The notes under the pieces are model-generated. The model did no database searches and had not been told where the DNA came from. It saw only the letters and a program-made list of their open reading frames with translations. From positions 1 through 33,045 of the forward strand of contig JAJTFC010000134.1 in assembly GCA_021298315.1 (NCBI GenBank): a stretch of 33,045 nt of DNA, given 5' to 3'. This document shows positions 16,797 through 25,322 of the stretch, one piece after another (the first letter of the stretch is position 1; every line of letters begins with the position of its first letter). The translations under genes and the position numbers were made by a program. The DNA is from Planctomycetaceae bacterium (GTDB lineage Bacteria > Planctomycetota > Planctomycetia > Pirellulales > Pirellulaceae).

Positions 16797-16981
16797 GGTA
16801 ATTCTCTCGAAACTCTTGGGTTGCCAAGGAATCCGACCGCCGGGGTCCAATCCTGGGAATGCGTAATATATCGACCAGCCCAATCCTGGCAACATCAAAA
16901 ACGCTGGTTTTTTCGCGATTAGCTGCAATTGCACCGTTTGACCAAGGCCATGCTGCCGAAGCCAATCAAAGATCCACTCCC

Positions 16982-19027
16982 ATGCCTATAGCACCCCTGC
17001 TGATCGCCTCGTTCCTGGCCCTGCTTTGCCCTACCGCTGCGATCGCCCAAGCCCTCGAACTCTCGGGCATTCAAACGACCCCACACCAGTTCTCCTCGGA
17101 ACTTCGCTGGCGCAAAGCTCCCGATCCGAGCCTCTCGGCCCGTACCGAACTGTTCGTCCGCAACACCTCCGAGAAAACGATCGCCATCGAAGGCCCCTTG
17201 CAATTCGATTCGGCTACCCCGAGCCAACTCGTCTCTGCAAACGCCTGGGCGTGGCGCGACCCATCCTGGGAAAACGGGTTCGAACTCCCTGCCGGCGCGC
17301 TGCGGGTCTTGCGGTTCAACGGCCAAACCTCCGAGTGGGGAACCGGATCGAACCACACGCTGGATTACAAAACCATCGCGGCAGACCAAACGGCCAAAAA
17401 CGCTCAGATCCTTTTCGATATCCAAACGCCTAATGCATGGATCGAATCGATCGGGTTTCTTAGCACCGACGCATCGCTCCGCCCAACACGCGTCCTGGTT
17501 ACGCTTCGAAATGACCTGGAGAAGAACCTCGAACTCAAATCCTGCCGCCTGTGGTTTCCCAAAGACAACGAATCCTACCCTACGCTCTTTCCGTTCCTCG
17601 AGAAAAACGATCTCCAAACGTGGAACGCTGATCAAAACATCCCAGCCAAAGAACTCATCGGATTGACCATCGACACCCCACCGCTGGCGTTGACCTACAT
17701 GGCTTTGGAAATCGTTCTTGCAAGCGCGTCTGAGTCCAAACCGATTCGGCTTTGGGCCAGCATGAAGGTCCGTCCAAACACGTTCGATATCAGCGGAGGA
17801 TGGACGGCAAACCAAGTCAAGAACCGCATGAGCATGACCAACGAAGAGTACCTCAAGACCTTGGCTCTGCTTCACGTCAACACCGGACAGATCGAGGAAG
17901 TGGCAGGTTTCACCGACAACCCCGAACTCTATGCCAAGTACCCGATGAAACGTTTCAATCGACTTGGTGATCGTCAACGCTACGACTCCGATGCGATGCT
18001 CCCGAATATCCATGCCGTCGAATTTTTAGGCGAACCACAGTACGGCGGAGGACGACCGGTCCCGGCCCAAGAAGTCTTCGATAAACTCGCTCCGTATGCG
18101 CCCTGGCGGCTCCCGACAAGCGTCACGCTCAGCGAAGAACGGACTTGGAGATACTACGCCGGACTGTCCGATTACCCGCACTACGATGCCTACCGCGTCA
18201 TCGCACCCGCAGCCGATGCCTGGACCAAATACGACCGCTGGAACGGCGAGTCGATCCGATGGGGCGCCCCCTTAGAAACCATCGGATCCATGACCCGAAG
18301 CCTCCGAGAACAAAGCCGACCGGTCAGCATCGCCTACTGGTCCCAAGGTGCCCACGACGGATGGGGCGGGATCTTGAGCCCACGCCGTGGGTCCCCTACC
18401 CCCCAAGAACTCCGCGCCCAAGCTTGGCAGGGCCTGGGCAACGGAATCATGTCCCTCTATTGGTTCAACCTCAGCATGAAGTCCCTTGCGAAATTCCCCG
18501 ACCTGCTCGATCCGATCCGCCGAGTAGGTCGCGAAATCGATTTGCTCCGACCGATCCTCCAATCGGGTACCGCCTACCGCTACGAAAGAATCCTCCAAGA
18601 TGGCAAACCCTCTTGGGACCTCTCGTCGATCGCCTCCCAAGACTCCACGCTTCTTGTCGCCAACGATCTTGATTATTCGATCGACACGAAAACTCGAACC
18701 TTCCAATTCGCAACCCGACCTGCAAACTTCCGTTTCGCGCTGCCGACCTGGCTCCATAACGATAGCTCCAACGGCCGACTCGACTGCTTTGAAATCGACG
18801 CCGATGGACCAAAACCTATCAAGTACCGCATCGAGGGACAAAGCGTCCTCATCGATGCCCCAACCGAAGTCCTCGTCGTTGGCCTCTACGTCGTAACCCG
18901 CGACAAATCCCTCCGCCAACGCCTAGCCGAACAAACTACTGCCCTAGACCAACGGGAAAAAGAACTGGGTTTCGATCCCATCGGAAACCCCGAAGATCGC
19001 AAACGCCTCGAAAGCTGGGTCGATTGA
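16982..19027 (+). CDS. Secreted protein of unknown function (glycosidase-like layout)
   Basis: Start chosen at the ATG at 16982, which opens a signal peptide ([23 protein letters not shown], cleavage likely after AIAQ); the longer frame adds 41 residues with no signal. The product is 681 residues. After two beta-rich sections (about 25-270) comes a probable TIM-barrel-like region with many aromatic residues: [17 protein letters not shown] and [12 protein letters not shown] segments around residues 440-510. This is the layout of exported glycoside-hydrolase-like proteins, but I recognise no catalytic family and do not assign one. It is divergent from rpmJ and followed after 226 bp by the secreted peptidase gene. 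Confidence 0.6.
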   Translation: MPIAPLLIASFLALLCPTAAIAQALELSGIQTTPHQFSSELRWRKAPDPSLSARTELFVRNTSEKTIAIEGPLQFDSATPSQLVSANAWAWRDPSWENGFELPAGALRVLRFNGQTSEWGTGSNHTLDYKTIAADQTAKNAQILFDIQTPNAWIESIGFLSTDASLRPTRVLVTLRNDLEKNLELKSCRLWFPKDNESYPTLFPFLEKNDLQTWNADQNIPAKELIGLTIDTPPLALTYMALEIVLASASESKPIRLWASMKVRPNTFDISGGWTANQVKNRMSMTNEEYLKTLALLHVNTGQIEEVAGFTDNPELYAKYPMKRFNRLGDRQRYDSDAMLPNIHAVEFLGEPQYGGGRPVPAQEVFDKLAPYAPWRLPTSVTLSEERTWRYYAGLSDYPHYDAYRVIAPAADAWTKYDRWNGESIRWGAPLETIGSMTRSLREQSRPVSIAYWSQGAHDGWGGILSPRRGSPTPQELRAQAWQGLGNGIMSLYWFNLSMKSLAKFPDLLDPIRRVGREIDLLRPILQSGTAYRYERILQDGKPSWDLSSIASQDSTLLVANDLDYSIDTKTRTFQFATRPANFRFALPTWLHNDSSNGRLDCFEIDADGPKPIKYRIEGQSVLIDAPTEVLVVGLYVVTRDKSLRQRLAEQTTALDQREKELGFDPIGNPEDRKRLESWVD

Positions 19028-19253
19028 TCCAACTCCCGCAACGCGCAACCCTCAACGCGCATCCCGTAAAGCGACTCTCATCCGAAAAAACTCAGATGAC
19101 AGATTCGCCCAATCGACTACCATAATTCCGGAATTCCGGCCCCGCTGTCGCGATGCTGCCACCATGCGATCAAGCGTCGCGAGCCGAAAAAGGCCCACCC
19201 CCCAAAGTCCACCCTCCCCGAAAATCCCCAAAAGATCCCCCGCTGCTGAACCC

Positions 19254-22200
19254 ATGAATCGAATCACCGCAAAACCCGACCCTGCAAAACCCACCAAATA
19301 CTCCACCCCTCGATACGCTCTTGGCACGGCCCTAGCAGCCCTGTGCCTGCCAAGCCTGTGCCTGCCAAGCCTGGGCCTTCTAAGCCTGGGTCTCGTGCCG
19401 ATCCAACTCGCACACGCCCAGGACGTCGCACCGGAACAGCAAATCGCGCCGGCCCAGCAGAGCACCGAAGCCGACTTTGTCGCCGATGTCCGGCAACTGA
19501 CCTTCGAAGGCTCCCGCGCCGGCGAAGGATACTTCAGCCGCGATGGCAAGCAAATGGTCTTCCAAAGCGAACGCGAGGCGGGCAACCCCTTCTACCAAAT
19601 CTATCTCATGGACCGCGAATCAGGAGACATCCAAAGAGTCTCTCCCGGCCATGGAAAAACAACCTGCGCCTGGATCCATCCCGATGGCGATCGGGTCCTG
19701 TTTGCCTCGACCCAATTCGATGCCGAAGCGACCTCCAAGCAGCAAGCGGAACTCGACTTCCGCGCCTCGGGACAACAACGACGCTACGCTTGGGATTACG
19801 ACCCTGAGTTCGAATTGGTCGAATGGAACCGCAAATCAGGGACTTACAAAAAACTGACCGAAGCCCTCGGGTACGATGCAGAAGCTTCCTACAGCCCTGA
19901 TGGCAAGCTCATCGCCTTCTCCTCGAATCGACAAGCCTACGCCAAACCCCTCAGCGAGCGTGAGCAAACCCTCTTCGGAAACGATCCTGCCGTCGCCTTG
20001 GATCTGTATGTCATGAATTCCGATGGAACGAATGTTCGCAGAATCACCGATGTGTTCGGTTACGATGGAGGACCCTTCTTCTCTCCCGATGGCAAGCGGC
20101 TCTGTTGGCGACGCTTCAGCGAAGACGGAGCGACGGCCGAAATCTACTCGGCCAACATCGATGGATCCGACCCCAAGCAGCTCACGCGGCTCGGGGCCAT
20201 GAGCTGGGCTCCGTTCTTCCACCCCTCGGGCGATTACATGATCTTTGCGACCAACCTCCAAGGCTTCGCAAACTTTGAACTCTACATCGTCGACGCCGCA
20301 GGGACCAAAGAGCCGGTCCGAGTCACCTCCACCGATGGCTTCGACGGACTCCCAGTCTTTTCGCCCGATGGATCCGAGTTGGCCTGGACGAGCAACCGAA
20401 CCGCGGAGAAAAAATCACAGATCTTCATCGGGACTTGGAACGATGCGCAAGCCCGAAAATCGCTGGGCCTCGGAAAAACCGCAGGAACCCTCGATGCCGA
20501 TGCGCTCGGACAAGTTTCGAGCCTAGCCTCCGAAAACGCAAAAGCCAACGACAACGATTACAAAGCCTCCGACGTCGGACGCCATGTCGATTACCTCTGC
20601 CGGCCCGAGCTCGGAGGACGACTCACGGGTACCGACGGCGAACGCCTCGCGACGGCCTATGTCGCGAGCTACATGTCCGAACTCGGACTCGCTCCGGCCG
20701 GCACAGACACCTTCTCGATGCTCCTAGAGAAAACCAATCTCAACCAAAGAACCGATTCGCCTTCGGCACCCAACCTCGACGAATTCGGCAAGTACTTCTT
20801 CCCGTTCCCCTACACCGCCGGTGTCGAACTGGCAGGCAACAACACCCTCAAGTCAGCCGAGGCCTCATGGAAGCTCGACGAAGACTGGAGACCGCTGGCG
20901 TTCTCCAAGTCCGGTGAGGTCGAGCCCACCGGCGTGGTCTTCGCCGGTTACGGCATCGTAGCTCCCGCCGACGAAAATCAAAAAGAGTACGATTCCTACG
21001 TCCATTTGGATGTCGAGAACAAGTGGGTGATGGTCCTTCGGCAAATGCCAAGCGATGTGACTCCCGAACGCCGACAGCATCTGGCCCGCTACAGCTCTCT
21101 TCGATACAAAGCCATGGTCGCGCGGGATCGCGGGGCCAAAGGTCTAATCGTCGTGAGTGGACCCAAGAGCGGTGTCCGCCAACAATTGGTCCCTCTCCAA
21201 AACGATGGCTCGCTCTCAGGCACCAGCATCGCTGCGATGAGCATCACCGATGCGCTCGCCTTGGAATGGTTCGCCAAAAGCGAGGACAAACTCGAAGACC
21301 TTCAAACCGAGTTGGACAAAGGCGAAATGATGATGGGCTTCGAACTCCCCGATGTCCAGGTCGCAAGCTCGATTCAAGTTCAGCCGATCAAACGCACCGG
21401 CTCGAACGTGCTCGGAATCCTCAGAGCCTCCGACGATCCGAACCAATCGGCCAAATCGGTGATCATCGTCGGAGCCCACATCGATCACCTCGGGGCCGGC
21501 GGCAACAGTTCAAGCCTCGCACGCGATGAGGAACGAAGCGGTATCCACCGGGGGGCCGACGACAATGCCTCGGGGGTCGCTGCCATGCTCGAAATCGCCC
21601 AGTCCCTGGCTAGCCAAAAGAAAGCCGGCAAACTTGCACTCAAACACGATATCCTTTTTGCCGCTTGGTCCGGCGAAGAGATGGGACTCCTCGGCTCGGC
21701 CTACTTCGCCGACCACTTCCATGAAATCTACCCGAACCTGAAAAAGCCAGAAGGGAACAAACTCTACCCGACGGTCGCCGCTTGCGTGAACCTCGACATG
21801 GTCGGTCGCCTGCGGGAAAACCTGGTCCTCCAGGGGATCGGCTCGTCCCCCTACTGGAAAGGTGAAATCGAAAAGCGCAACGCCGTCGTCGGATTGCCCA
21901 TCACTTTGCAAGCCGACAGCTACCTGCCGACCGACGCGAGCACTTTCTTTCTCAAGGGAGTACCGATCCTCTCGGCATTTACCGGGTCGCACTCGGAATA
22001 CCATACGCCGCGCGACACGCCAGAGCTACTCAACTACGAAGGAGCTGCCAAGATCGCTAAGCTCGTCGGACTCATCACCCGCGCACTTGGAACCACACCC
22101 GATGCTCCCGAGTACACCGAGCAAAAGGCCCCTGAGAACCAAGGTGCCCGAGCTGCGATGACGGCTTATCTGGGCTCGATTCCGGATTATGCCCAAGGAG

Positions 22201-22427
22201 ACATCCAGGGGGTGTTGCTCTCTGGGGTTTCCAAAGACGGGCCTGCTGCCAAAGCGGGGGTTTTGGCCAAGGACATCGTGATCGAACTGGCAGGTCGCAA
22301 AGTCGAAAACATCTACGACTACACCTATGCGATCGAAGCGTTGAAGGTAGGCCAAGAGACCGAGATCGTCGTCAAGCGAGGAACCCAGACCCATCGGTAC
22401 AAGGTCACCCCGCAGTCGAGGCAGTAG
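19254..22427 (+). CDS. Secreted M28 metallopeptidase with TolB-like propeller and PDZ domain
   Basis: Start placed at the ATG at 19254, which opens a signal peptide ending LAHAQ; the open frame extends 30 codons upstream without signal features. Product about 1057 residues. Order: signal peptide (1-56); PD40/TolB-type beta-propeller (about 85-400, repeats such as YSPDGKLIAFSSNR); protease-associated-like domain (about 590-690); zinc aminopeptidase M28 (about 715-950); and PDZ domain (about 965-1057, GVLLSGVSKDGPAAKAGV). All expected zinc ligands and the catalytic acid can be placed: His742, Asp770, Glu808/809, Asp848 and His917. It should act in the periplasm or outside the cell on peptides. 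The propeller may bind substrate or partners. Confidence 0.92.
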   Translation: MNRITAKPDPAKPTKYSTPRYALGTALAALCLPSLCLPSLGLLSLGLVPIQLAHAQDVAPEQQIAPAQQSTEADFVADVRQLTFEGSRAGEGYFSRDGKQMVFQSEREAGNPFYQIYLMDRESGDIQRVSPGHGKTTCAWIHPDGDRVLFASTQFDAEATSKQQAELDFRASGQQRRYAWDYDPEFELVEWNRKSGTYKKLTEALGYDAEASYSPDGKLIAFSSNRQAYAKPLSEREQTLFGNDPAVALDLYVMNSDGTNVRRITDVFGYDGGPFFSPDGKRLCWRRFSEDGATAEIYSANIDGSDPKQLTRLGAMSWAPFFHPSGDYMIFATNLQGFANFELYIVDAAGTKEPVRVTSTDGFDGLPVFSPDGSELAWTSNRTAEKKSQIFIGTWNDAQARKSLGLGKTAGTLDADALGQVSSLASENAKANDNDYKASDVGRHVDYLCRPELGGRLTGTDGERLATAYVASYMSELGLAPAGTDTFSMLLEKTNLNQRTDSPSAPNLDEFGKYFFPFPYTAGVELAGNNTLKSAEASWKLDEDWRPLAFSKSGEVEPTGVVFAGYGIVAPADENQKEYDSYVHLDVENKWVMVLRQMPSDVTPERRQHLARYSSLRYKAMVARDRGAKGLIVVSGPKSGVRQQLVPLQNDGSLSGTSIAAMSITDALALEWFAKSEDKLEDLQTELDKGEMMMGFELPDVQVASSIQVQPIKRTGSNVLGILRASDDPNQSAKSVIIVGAHIDHLGAGGNSSSLARDEERSGIHRGADDNASGVAAMLEIAQSLASQKKAGKLALKHDILFAAWSGEEMGLLGSAYFADHFHEIYPNLKKPEGNKLYPTVAACVNLDMVGRLRENLVLQGIGSSPYWKGEIEKRNAVVGLPITLQADSYLPTDASTFFLKGVPILSAFTGSHSEYHTPRDTPELLNYEGAAKIAKLVGLITRALGTTPDAPEYTEQKAPENQGARAAMTAYLGSIPDYAQGDIQGVLLSGVSKDGPAAKAGVLAKDIVIELAGRKVENIYDYTYAIEALKVGQETEIVVKRGTQTHRYKVTPQSRQ
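19341..19385 (+). repeat. 15-bp tandem repeat inside signal-peptide codons
   Basis: CTGTGCCTGCCAAGC is repeated exactly at 19341-19355 and 19356-19370, with a diverged third copy at 19371-19385. It encodes a repeated Leu-Cys-Leu-Pro-Ser/Leu unit in the hydrophobic core of the peptidase signal peptide and would allow length changes without frameshift. Confidence 0.85.
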
Positions 22428-22838
22428 TTGTATAGCGCCAACCTCGCGTGGCCATCCGCTGCCAAGCGGTCGACAGCGGCGCGAGTTAAGCCTCCACCGT
22501 CTGGCGACTGGTGGCTACGTGCTACTTGAGTTCGCCTAAGGCGAAATATCGTTTAACCCGCAGCCAACGGCGAGGGAACTTCAATAAGCCCCCCAGGATG
22601 TTGCGTTTGGGGCTGAAAGCAAGGCGCAAACTCGTATCGCAATAAAATCCTATGGATCGATTGCCCCCCAAATCCGGTGGCTGACGCACTAATGGCAGAG
22701 AAGTGCCACCCTCTGGGCTAAAACCCAGTACTGACGGTAGCCCACAAACGAATCCCGAAATTGGTTCATCGCCATCGCTCCGATAATCGTTGCTTGATCG
22801 TCAACTGAACCGAATTTCGGTCTTACGGAATCTTGTCT
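22428..22838. other. Intergenic region rich in short inverted repeats
   Basis: No gene is visible. Short inverted repeats include TTCGCC/GGCGAA near 22530, the CCACC/GGTGG pair near 22488 and a CGCTG-type hairpin near 22450. None is followed by a T-run, so no terminator is called. The first long direct repeat begins at 22839. Confidence 0.5.
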
Positions 22839-23150
22839 AAGCACCTCTCGAACTCCTCCAAAAACATTGGGAAAACATCAAAAAGTTCGGTTCCTGTCCT
22901 CTCCGCTGGTAAACCCTGGTTTTCCTAGGGTTTTTCGCATATTGGGCCAATTGCTTTGGCTTTCCTGCCTATCCATGCATGTCCATGCCTGCAGTTGCTG
23001 CCCCTGTAGAATTCATCGTCTTGTGCGCTGCCTTGGACCCCAAAAACATTTCACTGAGTCGTCCTGTGAGTCGCCAGAGTCGTCTCAGAACCCTCGTTTT
23101 TCCAGCGAAAAAAGTTGGTTTTGCAATGGAGGGAGTAGAATTCGAACTAA
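22839..23150. repeat. Long direct repeat, copy A
   Basis: About 312 bp that recurs in the same orientation at 32078-32364. Shared landmarks in order: AAGCACCTCTCGAACTCCTC, AAGTTCGGTTCCTGTCCTCT, a CCATGCATGTCCATGCCTGC stretch, TGAGTCGTCCTGTGAGTCGC, and a final TTCGAACTA. By eye the copies are roughly four-fifths identical with small indels. Each contains the related motif CCCTNGTTTTTCC twice. On the minus strand the end looks like a tRNA 3' end. Open frames across it are not conserved between copies. Confidence 0.88.
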
Positions 23151-23201
23151 GTAGACCGGGAGTTAGACCTGTCGCGCGAAGCCATCAGCTGCTTGCGCAA
23201 T

Positions 23202-23264
23202 AAAAAAGACCGCACGGAGCTTTGGCATCGGTCATCCAACCGACCTACTAACACCATGCGGTCT
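23202..23264 (-). terminator. Structured terminator after the DGR template repeat
   Basis: On the minus strand AGACCGCA (23264-23257) pairs with TGCGGTCT (23214-23207) and is followed by a T-run at 23207-23202. Inside the long loop a second hairpin pairs TCGGT with ACCGA (about 23228-23243). It lies about 115 bp past the TR, so it probably ends the transcript that carries the TR. Confidence 0.65.
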
Positions 23265-23377
23265 CAGGTTGAGGTTTTGCTGGTCAAGCCGAAACCGGGC
23301 CAGACGGGAAAACGAACTGTTCCATCCAGAATCCAGGGCATCCGCCACTAGCCATCCAGCTATCTGGCCGTTGGAAT

Positions 23378-23504
23378 TCAGGGCAACGCGAAAGCCGTTG
23401 TTGTGGTTCCGGTTCGACGGGTCGTTCCTGTTACGATTCGCCGACCGGCAATTCGCGGCCTCGTTGTTCCAACTGCCGCCACGGTTCACGCGATTCGAGC
23501 CATT
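23378..23504 (-). repeat. DGR template repeat (TR)
   Basis: This 127-bp repeat matches the VR at 25189-25315. Read on the minus strand it encodes an Asn-rich copy of the FGE C-terminal segment ([20 protein letters not shown]). AAC/AAT codons sit at the positions that vary in the VR, which is the classic DGR codon design. The identical 3' stretch (about 25 bp, ending GGCTTTCGCGTTGCCCTGA) would serve as initiation of mutagenic homology. Confidence 0.93.
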
Positions 23505-24513
23505 AAGGTTCGTCCACCTGCCAAGGTTCTAACACAGAAGTCCGAAACTTCCAACTCCGCGCACCGCCGCCTCTGGCGAAGGCCGTCAGCGACGCGAGTC
23601 GTTTCTGCAAATCCAGATCCGATATAAGCCCCAGCCGATAGGCTTTCTCCAAGAAGCGAACCCTACTCCGCCATCGCTGCTTACTTCGTCGATTCAGCTC
23701 GATATGTGCCGGAAACAATCGACAACCCAAAAAACTAACTCCGTGCTCGACACGTCGAATCTGTGCAAGTTTGAATTCGAGCTTCAGTTGATCGGATACG
23801 AAACTCTCACACTCTCGCTGGATGCGTTGCAACTCCAACCGATCGTCACCCCAAAGTAGCATGTCGTCCATGTACCGGACGTAACCACGTATCTGCAACG
23901 CCTCTTTCACGTAACGATCAAGCCAGCCCAGATAGAAGTTGGCAAAGTGCTGTGACATCAAACTGCCAATCGGTAGTCCGATCCCTTGTGATCCGCGATA
24001 TGATCGCACAATCCGATCAAACAAGGTGTGTAGCGGAACTTCTTTAAACCGCCGAGTCAGCAGTTCAAGCAATCGATCGTGGTCGATGCTGTCAAAGTAT
24101 TTGCGAACATCTAGTTTCAGACACCATGACTGAGTGCGGCAGAAATGCATCGCTTGCTTGACCGCGGCTTCGCGGCCACGGCCAACACGGCACGCATAGG
24201 TATCATCGATCAGCCAACGATCAAGAACCGGTTCGCAGACATTCATAATGGCATGGTGTACGACCCGTTCTTCAAAACATGGTGCCGTGATGATTCGTTC
24301 CTTCGGATCGCGAATCAAGAACTGATGAAACCGTCCAAATATAAAGTTGCCTGAACATAATCTTTGACGAATCGATGTCATCCAATTGGGCAAATCATCC
24401 TGAAACTCACCAACTTTCGCTCGATACCGTTTGCCTTTCGCGGCACGATGAAACGCGAGAAGAAAATTTTCACGATCCAGCATCGCTTTGTACAAACCAC
24501 CGACGCGCTTCAT
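23503..24513 (-). CDS. Diversity-generating retroelement reverse transcriptase
   Basis: The 336-residue protein has all reverse transcriptase blocks: RIITAPCFEERVVHHAI (block 2), LKLDVRKYFDSIDH with catalytic Asp135, IGLPIGSLMSQ, YVRYMDD with Asp216/217 and a VSFLGCRL block. The IGxxxSQ form at residues 182-188 is diagnostic of DGR reverse transcriptases; group II intron and retron enzymes have a different motif there. Length fits the family, and there is no maturase or endonuclease domain. Start ATG (24513) overlaps the stop of the HRDC gene by four bases (ATGA), so the two are translationally coupled. The enzyme would copy the TR RNA with adenine infidelity and feed the cDNA into the VR. 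Confidence 0.95.
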   Translation of the reverse strand: MKRVGGLYKAMLDRENFLLAFHRAAKGKRYRAKVGEFQDDLPNWMTSIRQRLCSGNFIFGRFHQFLIRDPKERIITAPCFEERVVHHAIMNVCEPVLDRWLIDDTYACRVGRGREAAVKQAMHFCRTQSWCLKLDVRKYFDSIDHDRLLELLTRRFKEVPLHTLFDRIVRSYRGSQGIGLPIGSLMSQHFANFYLGWLDRYVKEALQIRGYVRYMDDMLLWGDDRLELQRIQRECESFVSDQLKLEFKLAQIRRVEHGVSFLGCRLFPAHIELNRRSKQRWRSRVRFLEKAYRLGLISDLDLQKRLASLTAFARGGGARSWKFRTSVLEPWQVDEP

Positions 24514-24995
24514 GGCGATTCCGAACTCGGGGGTGGCAATGCAAACTTTGAGAGGGTTGCAAGTAACTTCTCAGAGTACTTTTCCACTTTGGCCTCGCCG
24601 ATTCCTTCGATACCGAGCAAATCCGCTTTGGATGAACATCGCCGTTGGACCATTTGGGCCAGTTGTTCGTTGCTGAAGAGGGCAAACACCGGTACGCCCT
24701 CCTGCTGGCTCAATTCTTTACGCAGATCGCGGAGCAGCGAGAAAATCGTGAATTCATCGGGGCTTAAAATCGTCTTATAGTCGATCCGGTTTCGGCTAAG
24801 TTGGGATCTCGGGTTGGCATCGCGTGCTGGCGAGGTAAGCACGTATTCAACGCAGAAGGCCCAGGCCGATTGGGTTCCTTGATCGATCCACTTACGCTCG
24901 ATGTGCGCGACTCGATGGCTGGCGATAAACGCGTTCAGTTCCTCCGTCGCGTCGTCGCTGTAAAGTACTGGAATCAAAAAAATTCGAAATGGCAT
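24510..24995 (-). CDS. HRDC-domain DGR accessory protein
   Basis: I start it at the ATG at 24995 (MPFRIFLIPVLYSDD), giving 161 residues; a longer frame to 25055 runs into a hairpin. Residues about 1-60 are an N-terminal domain seen with these accessory proteins. Residues about 85-150 form an HRDC domain (helicase and RNase D C-terminal): LRKELSQQEGVPVFALFSNEQL, then LLGIEGIGEAKVEKYSEKLL. HRDC domains bind nucleic acid and are a recognised accessory type in some DGRs, in place of the more common Avd. The coupled overlap with the reverse transcriptase supports a role in the same pathway. No Avd gene is found in the window. Confidence 0.85.
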   Translation of the reverse strand: MPFRIFLIPVLYSDDATEELNAFIASHRVAHIERKWIDQGTQSAWAFCVEYVLTSPARDANPRSQLSRNRIDYKTILSPDEFTIFSLLRDLRKELSQQEGVPVFALFSNEQLAQMVQRRCSSKADLLGIEGIGEAKVEKYSEKLLATLSKFALPPPSSESP

Positions 24996-25026
24996 GATAG
25001 TAAAAAGTCCGATCAAAAATTCTCGC

Positions 25027-25047
25027 GCAGGGGGCATCGCCCCCTGC
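25027..25047 (-). promoter_or_regulatory. GC-rich perfect hairpin between VR and HRDC gene
   Basis: A 9-bp perfect stem (GCAGGGGGC / GCCCCCTGC) with a 3-nt loop lies about 140 bp downstream of the VR and 32 bp upstream of the HRDC start. On the minus strand it is followed after 7 nt by five T. It may be a terminator or attenuator after the target gene. DGRs often need a GC-rich hairpin just downstream of the VR for homing, but here it is farther than in the phage prototype. Confidence 0.6.
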
Positions 25048-25165
25048 ACCCCCACCTATCAAGTCCGCTAAGCCAGAAGTCTACGGCATCTCCGGTCGCC
25101 GCTCCGCGCTCCCTTCGTGCCTGCGACCACTGGCTACGCTCTTCCTAAACTTGTCTTGGCTTTGC

Positions 25166-25322
25166 TCACTTTTGGATTCTGGATGGACTCAGGGCAACGC
25201 GAAAGCCGTTGTTGCGGAACCGGTAAGACGGGTCGTTCCTGAGACGAAACGCCGACCGGCAATTCGCGGCCTCGTTGCCCCAACTGCCGCCACGGAGCAC
25301 GCGAAACGAGCCAGTTGTTGGT
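25166..25322 (-). pseudogene. Out-of-frame C-terminal end of the DGR target, carrying the VR
   Basis: In the frame one base ahead of the kinase gene this stretch encodes [15 protein letters not shown], then the diversified NCRSAF...NNGFRVAL segment, and stops at 25166. That is the missing last part of the FGE domain of the upstream gene. The kinase frame hits TAG at 25325-25323 just before it. Family members usually have about nine more residues between DWY and the GS.RV segment, so a short deletion of a length not divisible by three is the likely cause. A sequencing error or programmed +1 shift is not excluded. Confidence 0.75.
25189..25315 (-). repeat. DGR variable repeat (VR)
   Basis: 127 bp aligned without gaps to the TR. 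There are 16 differences, at TR plus-strand positions 23404, 23407, 23408, 23414, 23415, 23431, 23432, 23437, 23438, 23467, 23468, 23485, 23486, 23494, 23495 and 23503. All but 23415 are T on the plus strand, which is A on the TR coding strand. The changes convert Asn codons to Thr, Phe, Leu, Gly, Phe, Leu, Tyr and Phe, and one His to Arg. Confidence 0.95.

Larger units (their letters stand above)
23202..23504 (-). ncRNA. DGR template-repeat RNA (predicted)
   Basis: The TR and the spacer down to the terminator should be transcribed as a non-coding RNA, which DGR reverse transcriptases copy with errors at adenines. It overlaps the reverse transcriptase stop codon by 2 bp, so it may be the 3' end of that mRNA or have its own promoter inside the gene. 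The open frame through it (Asn-rich) is the template reading, not a protein gene. Confidence 0.6.

Noticed and set aside
22867..23203. Protein genes inside the long repeat copy A (and 32062-32445 in copy B)
   Set aside because: Frames are not conserved between the two copies; they are chance readings of a repeated DNA element.
23232..23489. Asn-rich 85-residue open frame on the minus strand
   Set aside because: It is the template repeat read through as protein; its Asn codons are the DGR mutation targets and it has no start context.
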